A stretch of 64,000 bases of DNA from Hirsutella rhossiliensis (Eukaryota > Ascomycota > Sordariomycetes > Hypocreales > Ophiocordycipitaceae), in assembly GCF_020360975.1 (NCBI RefSeq), contig NW_025408674.1, forward strand, positions 2,480,001 through 2,544,000. Reading direction: 5' to 3'. Of this stretch, positions 20,772 through 31,305 are shown in pieces (the first letter of the stretch is position 1; each line of letters begins with the position of its first letter). Made by a program: the position numbers and the translations under genes. A model generated the notes under the pieces. It saw only the letters and a program-made list of their open reading frames with translations. It was not told the DNA's origin and searched no databases.

Positions 20772-22384
20772 AACTGGGTTGAAACCGCCGAGTTGTGGGT
20801 TCGGCTGTTGTTTCTACAAGGACGAGCTGGCGGTTGAAGGAGATAAGCCAGCTAGTGACCAGCAGCCGTCGCCCGTTGATACGTGACGCGATCAGCCCGG
20901 CAGCTGTGGGGTCTTTAGCACGTGATCTACCAGACCTCTACTGCTTTGGGTACAGTGCTATTTAAGCCGTCAATAACTGTGCTGTCACGGCAACGCGTTC
21001 GTTCAGGCTTTGCGCTGTTTTGAAAGCGGTTTTGCGCAAAGCCTGCAATACTGGCATGTCTGATCATGAGTGCATTCTCCTTGGTCCCGGTAGCTGAAGA
21101 ACAATGGCCGTTTGCCTTTTATGCATGCACGTTGCAATGACGACTCGATCAGGCACACGAATGATGGATGCAGTGCCAGAAAGTGACCCATATGTCTGTC
21201 AGCTGCCATCCGAATTGCTCTCCGCCGTAGTTTCGTCGTATCAGGAGATCTACAGTATGTTCCTCCATGCCGCCAGATGGCAAGAGCATTCTCGGAGACG
21301 TGCTTGAGTGCTCAAGGGGGCCGGGCACCTGATGAACGAGCTAGGTACCTCGGTCTGCATAACATCAAGGCCTAATGCAGCCATCTGGCAGTAGAGCAGT
21401 TGGCTGCGCGAGCTGTTGCAACACAGGCCACCCACGGCTCTTCCTGGGAGCGAGGCATCTGCGGTTGGTCCCCAAGCCTTGGACTGCTAAGCCTAGAGTT
21501 CATGCCGGCGCCGAAGAGAGGCGTCGAATCTGCCTACCTAATCCATGAGGTTTGTGGTCGATGAGACATTGAACCTGGACGCCTCCCAAGCAAGACGTCC
21601 TCTAATTACTAGTAGTAGCCAAGCCAAGTGCCAGCGCTACCGGCGGGGGGGCCCCTGGGAGGGGGGGATAATTAGTGGGGTGCTGCCACCAGGCACGGAT
21701 ACCAACCGTACAGTGGATGGTGGGGGATAAGACAAGTGACGGGCCGCCGGGAACTGTGCTGGACAAGCACAGGCGCTAATTGGTCTCTGCGTGCGGGTAC
21801 TTGGGCGGGCTTATCTCTCTGGCCACATCCGACTCCGCTTTCCTCCCTTTCCACTCGCCGCCTCTATCGACCCTCCATCTCATTCTTCCATCACCCACCA
21901 AACCCCCCCTCCATCTTGCAACTGTCGGCTGGTTCAAGTGCCCGTCTCGGACAAGGGGGAGAGAGAGAGAAAGAGAGAGAGAGAGCGAGAAAACGCAAGC
22001 TAGCGTCGCCGGTCCTCGACACTTCGAACCCAGATATCCGCTTCCTCGCCGACTGGCAGCATCCTGGCTCATCGCAGCGGCCACGTCATCATCCCGGCAA
22101 GCCAATTGGCACTCCACATCGCGACAAGCTCTTCTCAAGCTGCCCTCGCCGACTGCGGCGCTCACCACACACACACACGTGTCCCGCTCGCGCCACTCCC
22201 CCGTCGGCCCTCGGCGACCAACCACCAGCTGGCTGGCCCATGGATGCTGCAGCATAATTAAGCGGTCTGCAAGTCCCATCCGCCTTGTCGGCCACGCCGG
22301 GCAATAGCTATTCATCATACAAAATTCGACGCCCGCTCACAGGTGCGCACACGCGCGCGCCCGCACCCCCAAACCGGCATTGCC
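20772..22384. other. Divergent intergenic region
   Basis: This is promoter space for Spf30 (minus) and the Tco89-like gene (plus). A GA-rich run at 21960-21990 and pyrimidine-rich sequence at 21830-21920 lie upstream of 22385. Several open frames at 21730-22310 overlap on both strands and look like composition artefacts. No gene is supported. Confidence 0.5.
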
Positions 22385-24055
22385 ATGGCTCGAGACACGG
22401 ACATTGACAACGCACCGCCTGGCACCCAATCAAAGCGACCTCCCCTCAGCCATGGCGACAGCGATTCACACAGTGACACCACAAATACCCCGGGCCCGCC
22501 AGCGCATCCCCATCGCACAAAGCCTCTCCTTCAGAAGCACCATCACGTCGGTCGCCTGCACGCCCGTGTGCCCTCATCCAAGGCTGTCCACAAGCAGCAG
22601 CAGCTTGCCCATGGCAATGGCCCTGCCGCCGCCAAGCTGAACCGTCGACCTCCCTCACCCTCGGATCCAGACATTCCTCAGCGCCCGCCTCATCGCCGTG
22701 TCACCAGCGAGGTCAAGCTTCCCAGCCGGTCATCTGCCCCCCTCTTCAAGAGCGCATCCCACGCAAGCCTGAAGCGCAACCGCTCGAATGTCGATGTCAG
22801 CAAGCGAAATCGTTCATCGGACAAGTTGAAGCGGTCCTTGAGCGGCACGGGCATTCACGCCTCCAAGCCCAGCAAGTCTCAGGTTCACTTCGACCTCGGA
22901 AGCGACGACCCCGAAGACGAATGGGTCGATGCCAGCGGCTCAAACTCTCCCTACTTGTCGCGCAAGGGTTCGCTGAACAGCAGCGCTCAATCCTCACTGC
23001 GACCCGGCGCAATTGCCCCCACCTCCAGGCCCGACACCGCCAAAGAGCCTTCTCAAGTTCCGGTACCTTCATCGCCTGATCGCGAGACATCTCACCACAA
23101 AGAATACCTCACCTCTCGGCTTCTCCAACGAACTCCATCCCACGGCGCTCCCCCAAAAATGACGGCCGACATTGCGCGAGCTGCCCGTCCGCGGCTGTCT
23201 CCCTCTCTCAACTCGACGGACCACGACGTTTCGCCGCCCCTGAGCACCGCCCAAGACGAACTCACATCACGATTCGTCGATGTCCCGGGCTCTGCACTGG
23301 CCAGTCAAGGCTCTTTCTACTGCCCCCCGGGTAGTTCTCGTCGATCCCAGGAGATTCCCAGGCGTCCAAAGTCGATAGCGGCTCTTACTCCATCACGCGA
23401 TGCTGCAGATGTTGCTCCGTTGACCGACAATGATGACAGCGTCTTAGTGCCCAGGCCAGCCAGACGAACGACGGCTCTGCCGGCAGAGACCTCGCGCATA
23501 CAGCAGAAGCTCAACCTGCAACGCGCCAGCTCGGTTCTTGAGCCGGGCCAGGCCGTGACGGGCGTCGGGGGCGTTGTCGGCTTGACCCCGTTGATTGGCG
23601 TCGGAGGCCCTGGCTTCGATGGCGGGAACAGCCGCGATCCCCGCGTCGGCAAACTTCTTGAACGCACCGGCATGGAGTACTTGGTGGTCCGCAGGTACCA
23701 AACCCCTGTGGCCCGGTCGTTGAGTCGGCTCAGCCGCTCCCAGGGCATGGACAAGAATCGACGGATTCCGCGCAGCGGCACCCCCTCGATGAATGGCAAG
23801 AAATCCTCAGACGTCACGCCACGTCATATGCGCAACGTCAGCATGCCCGACACTCGAGCTGCAGCCACGGCGAGACGTTCGGCTTCCATCAGGACCATGG
23901 GAACCGGCTCTAGTTTTGAAGGCGACGATGTCAGCCGTCTTAATGAACGGCTGAGCGGAGCGAGCCTTGTCGGCGCCGAAGAAGAAGATGGCACGACGGC
24001 ACTCCTCAGAAACCTGTGGGAAAAGTCGATGGATCTAAGTGCAAGCACAGACTGA
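22385..24055 (+). CDS. TORC1 subunit Tco89-like protein
   Basis: This single-exon frame encodes 556 residues. The ATG at 22385 (GCCATGGC) is preferred to an upstream in-frame ATG at 22343 because of its context. The protein is Ser/Pro/Arg-rich and largely disordered, with three islands that look conserved. These are a His/Lys-rich N-terminal part (about 44-75), an acidic block QVHFDLGSDDPEDEWVDAS (about 166-184), and SRIQQKLNLQRASSVLE (370-386) followed by DPRVGKLLERTGMEYLVVRR (418-437). The acidic block plus the QQKL-LQRASS motif resemble fungal proteins annotated with the Tco89 domain, a non-essential subunit of the TORC1 kinase complex at the vacuole. That family call is from memory and moderate in strength. 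Basic RRxS-type sites are abundant and would suit regulation by phosphorylation. Confidence 0.7.
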   Translation: MARDTDIDNAPPGTQSKRPPLSHGDSDSHSDTTNTPGPPAHPHRTKPLLQKHHHVGRLHARVPSSKAVHKQQQLAHGNGPAAAKLNRRPPSPSDPDIPQRPPHRRVTSEVKLPSRSSAPLFKSASHASLKRNRSNVDVSKRNRSSDKLKRSLSGTGIHASKPSKSQVHFDLGSDDPEDEWVDASGSNSPYLSRKGSLNSSAQSSLRPGAIAPTSRPDTAKEPSQVPVPSSPDRETSHHKEYLTSRLLQRTPSHGAPPKMTADIARAARPRLSPSLNSTDHDVSPPLSTAQDELTSRFVDVPGSALASQGSFYCPPGSSRRSQEIPRRPKSIAALTPSRDAADVAPLTDNDDSVLVPRPARRTTALPAETSRIQQKLNLQRASSVLEPGQAVTGVGGVVGLTPLIGVGGPGFDGGNSRDPRVGKLLERTGMEYLVVRRYQTPVARSLSRLSRSQGMDKNRRIPRSGTPSMNGKKSSDVTPRHMRNVSMPDTRAAATARRSASIRTMGTGSSFEGDDVSRLNERLSGASLVGAEEEDGTTALLRNLWEKSMDLSASTD

Positions 24056-24919
24056 GCAGTGTATCGGCGACACATTAAAGGTCCCGATATGCCTGTTAGA
24101 GGCGATGATACCAGGCTGTAACGAGCTCGCGTGTATCGCCAGCATGCCTAGCGGTTTTTCACCTTCGGGCATGCCTTGTTCAAAGGTGTCCTGGGCCGAA
24201 GCAAGGATGCATGCAAGATGTCGAGGAGCGAGGACGACCCGGTCACCTAACGTCGTCTTTCAAGCTCGAGCCCGCGTTAGTCTGTACAACTTCCCAAGAG
24301 CTCCCTAGGCAATGATGGCCTGGCGGTAGTGTTACGACACGACGAGTCTCTACACAGCTGCCTATCTCGGCATCACAGCAGCAGTTATACGTTTTTATGT
24401 GATGGATCACATGAAGTACGAGCATGGCATTGTTCTCGACAGGTGGCTCTCTGAGTTTCGTGTTCACGCTCGACGAGTTATCCGTCCAGGCCTGATCGAG
24501 GGCGTCTACGGGAACGGAAGTGGCTTTTTTTGATGAAAATCCTGGATACAAAAATAAAAATTCACTTTGATAAGGCATCAGCGTCTCATGGTGACAACCA
24601 CAACGATGGTCGAATGAGCTGGAGGAGGATTTTTCTCCTCTGGTTTGATACTCATGTGCTCAGTGATCCGTAATGGCAGAGAAAGAGGGTCGTCGAGGCC
24701 ATTGGGCGCTTCAGCAAGCCTTAATCTATTGACAAGAGAAGAGAAAGGGCCCACAAAAGAGAAGAGGTGAGCTCAGGACCATTTGTCTCGCTATAACCCT
24801 CCTCTTGGCTGTTGATATCATCGCAGTCCAGCACGTCTATTCTACGCAAGTATCGCAGACAGCAAAGTGCCCAGGCACCGCTATATGTCCGAGATCTTTC
24901 CAGACCCGTCCTCTACGTT
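24056..24919. other. Convergent 3' intergenic region
   Basis: This is 860 bp between two converging genes. I see no gene. An AAAATAAAAATTC stretch near 24550 is a possible polyadenylation element. Confidence 0.55.
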
Positions 24920-27045
24920 TTACACATTGGGCGATAAAAGGTCATATTTGACACACCGTTCAACCTGGGGTGCACACGAGTCAATCACTGCGAGGCGGAA
25001 AATCTGGACACGGAGAGAGGGCGGAGGGGGAGTGGACTCACATCTTCAACGCTGGCTTGAAGGAACCTCCTCGTCTCCAGGCCCATCCAGACCATGAGCA
25101 TGGAAAAGTCCCCCTTCTTGGCCATCTCGGCACCGCTCTGGGCACTCAGCTGCCGCAGGATGGGCAGGGCGCTGCTCAGCAGGTCCAGGTCCGGGTTGAG
25201 GCTGCGGCCGATGCCCTCAAGCAGCAGGATGCTGATGACGACGTTGACAAAGTCGCCCTCGAGGCGGACGTGATGGTTGCGCACCATGCTCAGCACCTGC
25301 TGCAGGACGTCGCCGATCTTGACGCTGCCCAGGGCGAGAGTGCGGCTCTTGACGCTCAGGACGAGGTGCTGCATCTTGAGCGCAAAGACCTCCTTGTCCA
25401 GCACCGCGTCGGGCTGCCGGCAGCGCTCGCACATGAGGTGGCCGGCCTTGTAGCCGTCAAACTCGGCGACGGCGCGGAACAGGGCGAGGAAGTTTTCGCG
25501 GTTGGAGGCGCTCAGCTCCGTGACGAGGCCCGTGTCGATGAAGACGAGCTGCGGGCGATAGCCCTCGGCGTCGATCTTGGCGAGCTCGGCCTCCCAGGCT
25601 GCCCGGTTCTTGCGGTGCCGGAAGGGGCGAAGGCGCTCGAGGACTTGCTCCGTCACGTCGGGCTGGTCGTCGTGGGCGCTCTTGTCGCGGGGCCTGCGGA
25701 GACGCAGCTCGGGCTGGGCGGCCTGGTAGAAGCGCACCATGATGTTGCCCGGGTGCAGGTCGGCATGAACAAAGTTGTCGATGAGCAGCATGCGCAGGAA
25801 CGCGTCCAGTCCCTCGTCAGCAATGTCGTGCTGGAACACGCCCCCTCCGTTCTCCATGAAGTCGGCCATGGGGATCCCCTGGGCGTACTCTTCGACCAGC
25901 ACGTTGCGCGTGGTAAATTGTGCGTAGGGGTACGGAAACCAGGCGGTGGAGCGGTCCTTGAAGTTTTGCCGAAACGTTTCCAAGTTGGCCGCCTCAATGC
26001 GCAGGTCTAGCTGAAGCTTCATCATCTCGCCAAACTGCGCAACCTCGTCGGGCAGAGAAAGCCACTCAATGGTTGGAATGGCGTTGAGCGCAGCCGCGAA
26101 GAAGCCCATAATCTTCAGGTCCCTCCGCACCGTCCGCTCGACGTTTGGGTGCAGCACCTTGACGGCGACGTAGCTCGAGGGCACGCGCTTTGGCGAGCTC
26201 TTGAGTACCGTCTCGACGTTGCGCCGGACGTTTTGCGCCAGGTCACTGGGCCGCGCCGAGATGTCGCCGTCCCTGGGCGCCGCGAGGTCGGGCTTGAGCT
26301 TGGCTCTGTAGACCTGCGCAATGGCGCCGACGCCGAGAGGCTTCTCGTTGAACTCGTCAAAGATGTCGCCAAAGTCGCGCCCGTCAAAAGCGGCCCGCAC
26401 CGTCTCGCGCGTCTTGCGCATCGAGTGCGCGGGGGCGTTAGAGTGCAGCTTGGACATGGTGTCGCACATTTCGTTGGGGAAGATGTCGGTGCGTGACGCC
26501 GCCCACTGGCCCAGCTTGATGAAGGCCGGGCCGGCCAGTTCCATGGCCCTCACCAGGAAGCCATACCACCAGAGCGTGCCGCTCCTCTCATGGTCGCGGT
26601 CCGGCTGCCTTCTGCCTAGCCAGATGGCAGGGACGGTGGCTATGACGGGCACGAAGATGACGACAAGCTGCAGAAAGCGGATGCCGGTGCAAATGGGCTC
26701 CCAGACATAGACGTCGAGGAACAGAATGACCTCGTGGGCGATGCGCGTCAGACCGCGGTCCTCTTCGGGCACTTTTTTGCGAATCTCCTCCCTCGACAGC
26801 TCCAGCATTCGATGCTCACCCGTCTCGTCTGTGCCGCTGTAGTCTTGGCGCGCGAGTTCAACAAAGGTGGCGGTGCCCAGCGCGGCGACACCGGCCGAAG
26901 CCCGCAGCACCAGTCTCCTCGCCGGCCATGGTATCTGTCGCGTGGTGCGGTGTAGCCGGCAATTGGAGAGGAGACGCGGTCCACCGGCACATTGTCGAAG
27001 CGCCGGGCGAATGCAAAACCGACCCAGGCTGAAGCCGGCCCTCAT
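24920..27045 (-). CDS. Mitochondrial ABC1/UbiB-family kinase (ADCK2/Cqd1 type)
   Basis: The exons are 27045-25042 and 24964-24920, giving 682 residues. The N-terminus (MRAGFSLGRFCIRPALRQCA) is Arg-rich and suits mitochondrial import. Hydrophobic segments follow at about 108-145. The family signature KxGQ is at 177-180 in AFIKLGQWAASRTDIFP, followed by PLGVGAIAQVYRA and VAVKVLHPNV with the ATP-site Lys. Then come VHADLHPGNIM with the catalytic Asp and Asn, and VFIDTGL in place of DFG. KLGQWAASRTDIFP and the length place it with ADCK2 and yeast Cqd1 (YPL109C), which control coenzyme Q and lipid distribution in the inner membrane. The last intron 25041-24965 (GTGAGT donor, TTGAC branch, CCCAG acceptor) leads to a 14-codon final exon ending YDLLSPNV, an ending I associate with this family. 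Without splicing the frame would run on to 24985 with unrelated residues. Confidence 0.9.
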
Positions 27046-27397
27046 CTCTGCGCAAGGACGAGCGTAACCCCGACATGCGCCGTTGCGCTCATTCTCGAAA
27101 CGGCGTGGGAGCAGTGGTGTCGACGTTCAACCCGCTCGGCAAGCTCCGGCTGGGGATCAATCTCGAACGGTGACGTAGGGACGGCCGCCCGGCAAAGGCT
27201 CGGCTAAACATGTGCACGTTTTTGCCCCCGGCCGACTGAGAAAAGGAAAAGACGATTGCGACAAGAAGCGCCAACCTTCCAGCCCAAACCCTCGAAAAGG
27301 TTTCCTCGCCCATCATCAGGCCACGTCGGCGACATCGCGACACCTTTCGACCATCTCCAACAATCTTGGTTTCGCCAGTGTTTTGTTTCCACTAGCC
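27046..27397. promoter_or_regulatory. Compact divergent promoter, ABC1 kinase / cytochrome c heme lyase
   Basis: The two start codons are 352 bp apart and point outward. Both products are mitochondrial, so a shared, co-regulated promoter is plausible. Specific binding sites were not identified. Confidence 0.5.
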
Positions 27398-28470
27398 ATG
27401 GGTTGGTTCTGGGCCGATGTTACCCCTACGACCGCGCGTACGCCCAGCGGCCATCCTGCTGTGCCGGCGGATCGGGCGCCTCCTGTGAGCAGCTCTGATC
27501 TGGCGCGAGGAGCATATCGTTGTTGATGCCTTCCCAGCGCGGATGCCTCGTTAACAAGACGACGCTCGACGCCTTGAATCCCGATGACACGCCCCGAGGC
27601 CCGTCACCCTCGAGCTGCCCCGTCCCGCATGCGACCCGAACCGAGGAGAAGCCCAAGTCGGTGCTGTCGCAACTGAACCCCCTCAACTACATGTTCCCCG
27701 ACCTTTCCCAGAGGCCCGCTCCGAATCAGACGCTGGCACTTCCCACCTCGCGCGAGGAGTCGACGATACCCAGAGGATCAGGCGACGGGACTTGGGAGTA
27801 CCCGTCACCCCAGCAAATGTACAACGCCCTGCTGCGCAAGGGCTACACAGACACAGATGTGACGGCGGTCGAGTCCATGGTTTCGGTGCACAACTTCCTC
27901 AACGAGGGAGCCTGGGCAGAAATTGTCGGCTGGGAGCAGCGCTTCTCGCGCGGCCTCTACAAGGGGTGGCAGGTGTGCAAGCGAGGCGATGCCCACAGCG
28001 CCGAGGAGCTGGAGCGGCACTTCGATCGGGACGAAAGCCCGCCTACGCTCATCCGGTTTCAGGGGAGACCAATGGATATGACCCCCAAGGCCACCATGTT
28101 GCAGGTGCTGGGCTGGATCTATCCGTCAAAGTTTGGGTACGCCCCTCGCATTTACCACCGGAGCACTTCCCCGGCTAACAGGGACAGGACTGAACCCCCC
28201 TTTGACCGTCATGATTGGTATGTCTCTCGAGATGTCAACGGCGAGCGCAAGGAGATTCGCTACGTCATTGACTACTACTCGGGAGAGCCCGAGCCCACCG
28301 GCGAGCCCGTCTTCTATCTGGATGTCCGACCAGCAGCCACGCCTCTGGGCGCCGCCGAGAGAATTATCCGATGGGGGAGCGACGTGTGGTGGAAGGCAGT
28401 AGGTGGAGATGCGCGGGAGCAGAATCCGCAACCGTTGTTCAACCTCGGGTCTTTGAAACCATGGGGGTGA
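27398..28470 (+). CDS. CYC3: Holocytochrome c synthase (cytochrome c heme lyase)
   Basis: The exons are 27398-27484 and 27538-28470, giving 339 residues. The N-terminus [15 protein letters not shown] is typical of the fungal family. The intron 27485-27537 (GTGAGC donor, TTCCCAG acceptor) joins in phase 0 to [13 protein letters not shown]. Conserved blocks include [39 protein letters not shown], and [20 protein letters not shown] with the heme-binding His at about 147, plus [20 protein letters not shown] and [20 protein letters not shown]. The enzyme sits in the mitochondrial intermembrane space and attaches heme to the CXXCH motif of apocytochrome c. Of the two usual Cys-Pro heme-regulatory motifs, the second is intact (Cys56-Pro57-Val58), but the first reads Cys32-Leu33-Val34. 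Confidence 0.93.
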
Positions 28471-29195
28471 GAGCGCGCTTGGGCGTTGCCTGTCACCCTG
28501 TACAAAACAAGTGTCTAGCTTTTCTCCAACACCCCCCCCCGCCCCTCTCTGGCGTGTTCTGTATGAACTGTACTTTAACCCTCATGACTTGAACGACGTA
28601 CGGGAACAGGCGTTGATGGTATTCGATTCCGCTAGCGTCGGGTATTTTGCTCTTGCAAGGGCGGTTGCCGGCCCGTCGACGCTTTGGACGAGGACTGCGT
28701 CGCTGTTGACGGAATGAAGCCTTTTCCCTGGCGTATCTCGTGGTCGACAGAGCGAGAGGATAGCCGTGATGGTTTAGATGGAGAGCCGTGGCTGAGCTGG
28801 TATAAACGATGTCATACCCCAACATGGATCGCTGATGGTCATTTATGCTTCATTTTGGGTTGGTTTGGCATATATTTTACGATCAAGAACGATCAATGAT
28901 AGACTACATCTACACACAATGCTGTAAAGAACCTCAAGCGTGCTGGTTTCGGAAGGGGGTGGAGGAAAGAACATGTTCCTCTCATCCTAGATTCATATAA
29001 GCAAGATCCGCCGTGGCTCTAGGTAGGCCAAGCCTCAAACCCCATCTGACACCAAACGATTCTCCGTCCTCTCGGCGCTAAATTTTAGTTCGATGCCCCA
29101 CTCGGTCCAGAATATTTTCAGCCTACAAGACGCCTCAGCCGCCCGCGCGGCAAGTTTAGATCCGTCGCAACGCCGCCGCTCACGACCTTTCGGAT
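28471..29195. other. Intergenic region between tandem plus-strand genes
   Basis: This is 725 bp between the heme lyase stop and the next ATG. I see no gene. It should hold the 3' end of the former and the promoter of the latter. Confidence 0.55.
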
Positions 29196-30788
29196 ATGCC
29201 TGCTGCAGCTGCCACGTCTACAAACACGTCCGGCGACTTCGTGCGCCTGCACATCACTCCCCTGGACCGAGAGCTCCTCAACATTGTCGTCCCCGCCTCC
29301 TTGCGGCCCAACGCTCGCAACATCTCGTTCCACACCGTCGAGACGTTTCCCGAGAGGCGATTCGGCTTCGTCGATCTGCCCCAGATGGACGCTGACAAGC
29401 TGAAGAAGAAGCTCAACGGCACCGTCCTCAAAGGCAGCAAGCTTCGTATCCAAACCGCCCGTCCTGAGGAGCGCATCGAGCCGACTGCAGACGCGGTAAG
29501 ACCCGACAAGAAGCGGAAGAAGTCCAAGGACTGGCCCGAGGGAGCCAAGAGGCAGAAATGGGACCCCGACGTCTTGGAGGGCGTCACTCTCAAGGACCGC
29601 AAGGTGAAGCGAGGCTGGACCGAGTCGGTCGACGCAAAACGGAAGCATAAGAAGACCAAGGACAAGGATGGCCGAGAAAAGGAAAAGCGCAAGCGGCCCA
29701 AGTCCAAGTACACAGACAAGGAAGAGTGTCTGCTCAAGGTCAAGCTTCCTCCAAACGCCACGGGTAACCTGTCGCACGAGGATACGCAGAAGAAGAGCAA
29801 CAAGAGCAAGTCGCGCGAGGTGACGGTCCATGAATTCGAGAGGACCACGCAGTTTCCAAGCTTCCTCAAGCATGCTGCGCCCGAGACGAGCGGCAAGTCA
29901 GCGGTGGATTTTGTCGATGGCAAAGGCTGGATAGACGAGAACGGCAACGTGGTCGAGGCAGTCAAGACGAGGGCTCCGGCTGTGCAACCGAAGCCCAAGA
30001 AGGCCCAGAAATCAAACGTTGCCCCCGAGGAAGAGTCCGACGACAGTACGAGCAGCAGCGGCACGTCGTCCGAAGAAGAGGAGGAGGAGGAAGAGGAAGA
30101 GGAGGAAGAGCCTGTCAAGGAGGAGCTAGAGAAACAGTCCGCAACGGAAGAAGGGGACGAGAGCCCGGCCACCGGAGACAGAGTGACGAAGGCTTCCGAT
30201 TTCACGACGCCCCTTTCCGCCATCAAGACGGGCAGTTCGCGGCCGCTGTCGTCGAGCTCCTCCAAGAGCCTGACCATCAAGATTCCGCCGCAGACGACGC
30301 CGACGACCACCAAGATCCACCCCCTGGAGGCGCTCTACAAGCGAGCCAAGCCCGACGCCGACGCCGTGGAAACCCCAGCACAAGCCGAGCCCTTTAGCTT
30401 CTTTGGCGGCGGCGAGGAAGACGAGGAAAAGGAAAAGGAACAGGCCGGGCGACCGGTGCCGATGACGCCCTTTACCCGGCAGGACTTTGAGCGGCGCGGC
30501 ATGCGCAGCGCAGCGCCGACCCCCGACACAGCGCATCCGTCACGAAAGCACAACCTCTGGGCCGCCACCGCGCAGGGCGACGACGACGAGGAGATGGACG
30601 ACGGCGACGGCCATGACGACGAGGCCGGCGGGCCCGACGAGGCGCAGGCGCAGGACCGCACCGACTTTCAGGCATGGTTCTGGCAAAACCGCAGGGAGCT
30701 GAACCGGTCGTGGATGACGCGGAGAAAGTCGGCGGCCAAGGAGAAGCGCCACCGCGAGAACAAAGCGAGGGCGTCCAAGGCGGTGTGA
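29196..30788 (+). CDS. Nop8-like nucleolar RRM protein
   Basis: This single-exon frame encodes 530 residues starting MPAAAATSTNTSGDFVRLHI. Residues 15-90 form a divergent RRM (FVRLHITPLDREL, then FPERRFGFVDLP, then LNGTVLKGSKLRIQTA). The next region is very basic (Lys/Arg-rich to about 205). An acidic tract with an unbroken run of Glu lies near 290-303. The C-terminal part has MTPFTRQDFERRGMRS and ends in a conserved-looking block, FQAWFWQNRRELNRSW, with a basic tail. RRM followed by alternating basic and acidic tracts and a WFWQNR-type C-terminus fit the fungal Nop8/NOL8-like group acting in 60S ribosome assembly in the nucleolus. Such proteins are often mislabelled Srp40-like because of their low-complexity regions. 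The family call is from remembered features. Confidence 0.75.
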   Translation: MPAAAATSTNTSGDFVRLHITPLDRELLNIVVPASLRPNARNISFHTVETFPERRFGFVDLPQMDADKLKKKLNGTVLKGSKLRIQTARPEERIEPTADAVRPDKKRKKSKDWPEGAKRQKWDPDVLEGVTLKDRKVKRGWTESVDAKRKHKKTKDKDGREKEKRKRPKSKYTDKEECLLKVKLPPNATGNLSHEDTQKKSNKSKSREVTVHEFERTTQFPSFLKHAAPETSGKSAVDFVDGKGWIDENGNVVEAVKTRAPAVQPKPKKAQKSNVAPEEESDDSTSSSGTSSEEEEEEEEEEEEEPVKEELEKQSATEEGDESPATGDRVTKASDFTTPLSAIKTGSSRPLSSSSSKSLTIKIPPQTTPTTTKIHPLEALYKRAKPDADAVETPAQAEPFSFFGGGEEDEEKEKEQAGRPVPMTPFTRQDFERRGMRSAAPTPDTAHPSRKHNLWAATAQGDDDEEMDDGDGHDDEAGGPDEAQAQDRTDFQAWFWQNRRELNRSWMTRRKSAAKEKRHRENKARASKAV

Positions 30789-31305
30789 ACCATGCCCCCT
30801 TATGAGAGGAATGGATCATGGCGACGGTGAGAACGTGTGCCTGCCCAAGGTCTAGAATATAAATGGCCGATAATCCTTGCATTGCTCGCTCTTTGTCTGT
30901 CCGCCTCTGGTATGACACTACTACCTATGTTTGCCATGAGCAAGGGGACATGTGCAGATGCGTGAAATGAGAGCAGGGAGACAGCTACTGAAGGCGTCCC
31001 GAGATGGCGGGCTCGCTCCGTGAGGACACACGGCAATTCCGAAGTGCATCTGCCAATAATCCGGGCTCCGTGGCGTCGCCCTGCTTTTCGAGACGGATAT
31101 GCTTGGGTGTATGACAGAACATGCCAATACTTCGCACGCACACCATGAAACTCCACCAAGTGCATGTACTCAAGGCATCGACCCAGAAGGCTGTGAGTTA
31201 CTCTAGGTGCTCTAGGAAGTCCTTTTGTACAAGCAGAGGCAGAAGGTGGCAGCCATCACCAAGTCCAACGTGGCACCTCGAGGGCAAAGCAGCCCAGCCC
31301 ACGCC
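30789..31305. other. Convergent 3' intergenic region
   Basis: This is about 520 bp between converging genes. I see no gene. Confidence 0.55.

Noticed and set aside
24970..26010. 346-codon plus-strand open frame
   Set aside because: It is antisense to the ABC1 kinase, whose KxGQ and HADLHPGN motifs settle the coding strand.
29180..30313. 377-codon minus-strand open frame, Ser-rich
   Set aside because: It is antisense to the acidic and basic tracts of the Nop8-like gene. Its Ser and Leu runs are complements of Glu and Lys codons.
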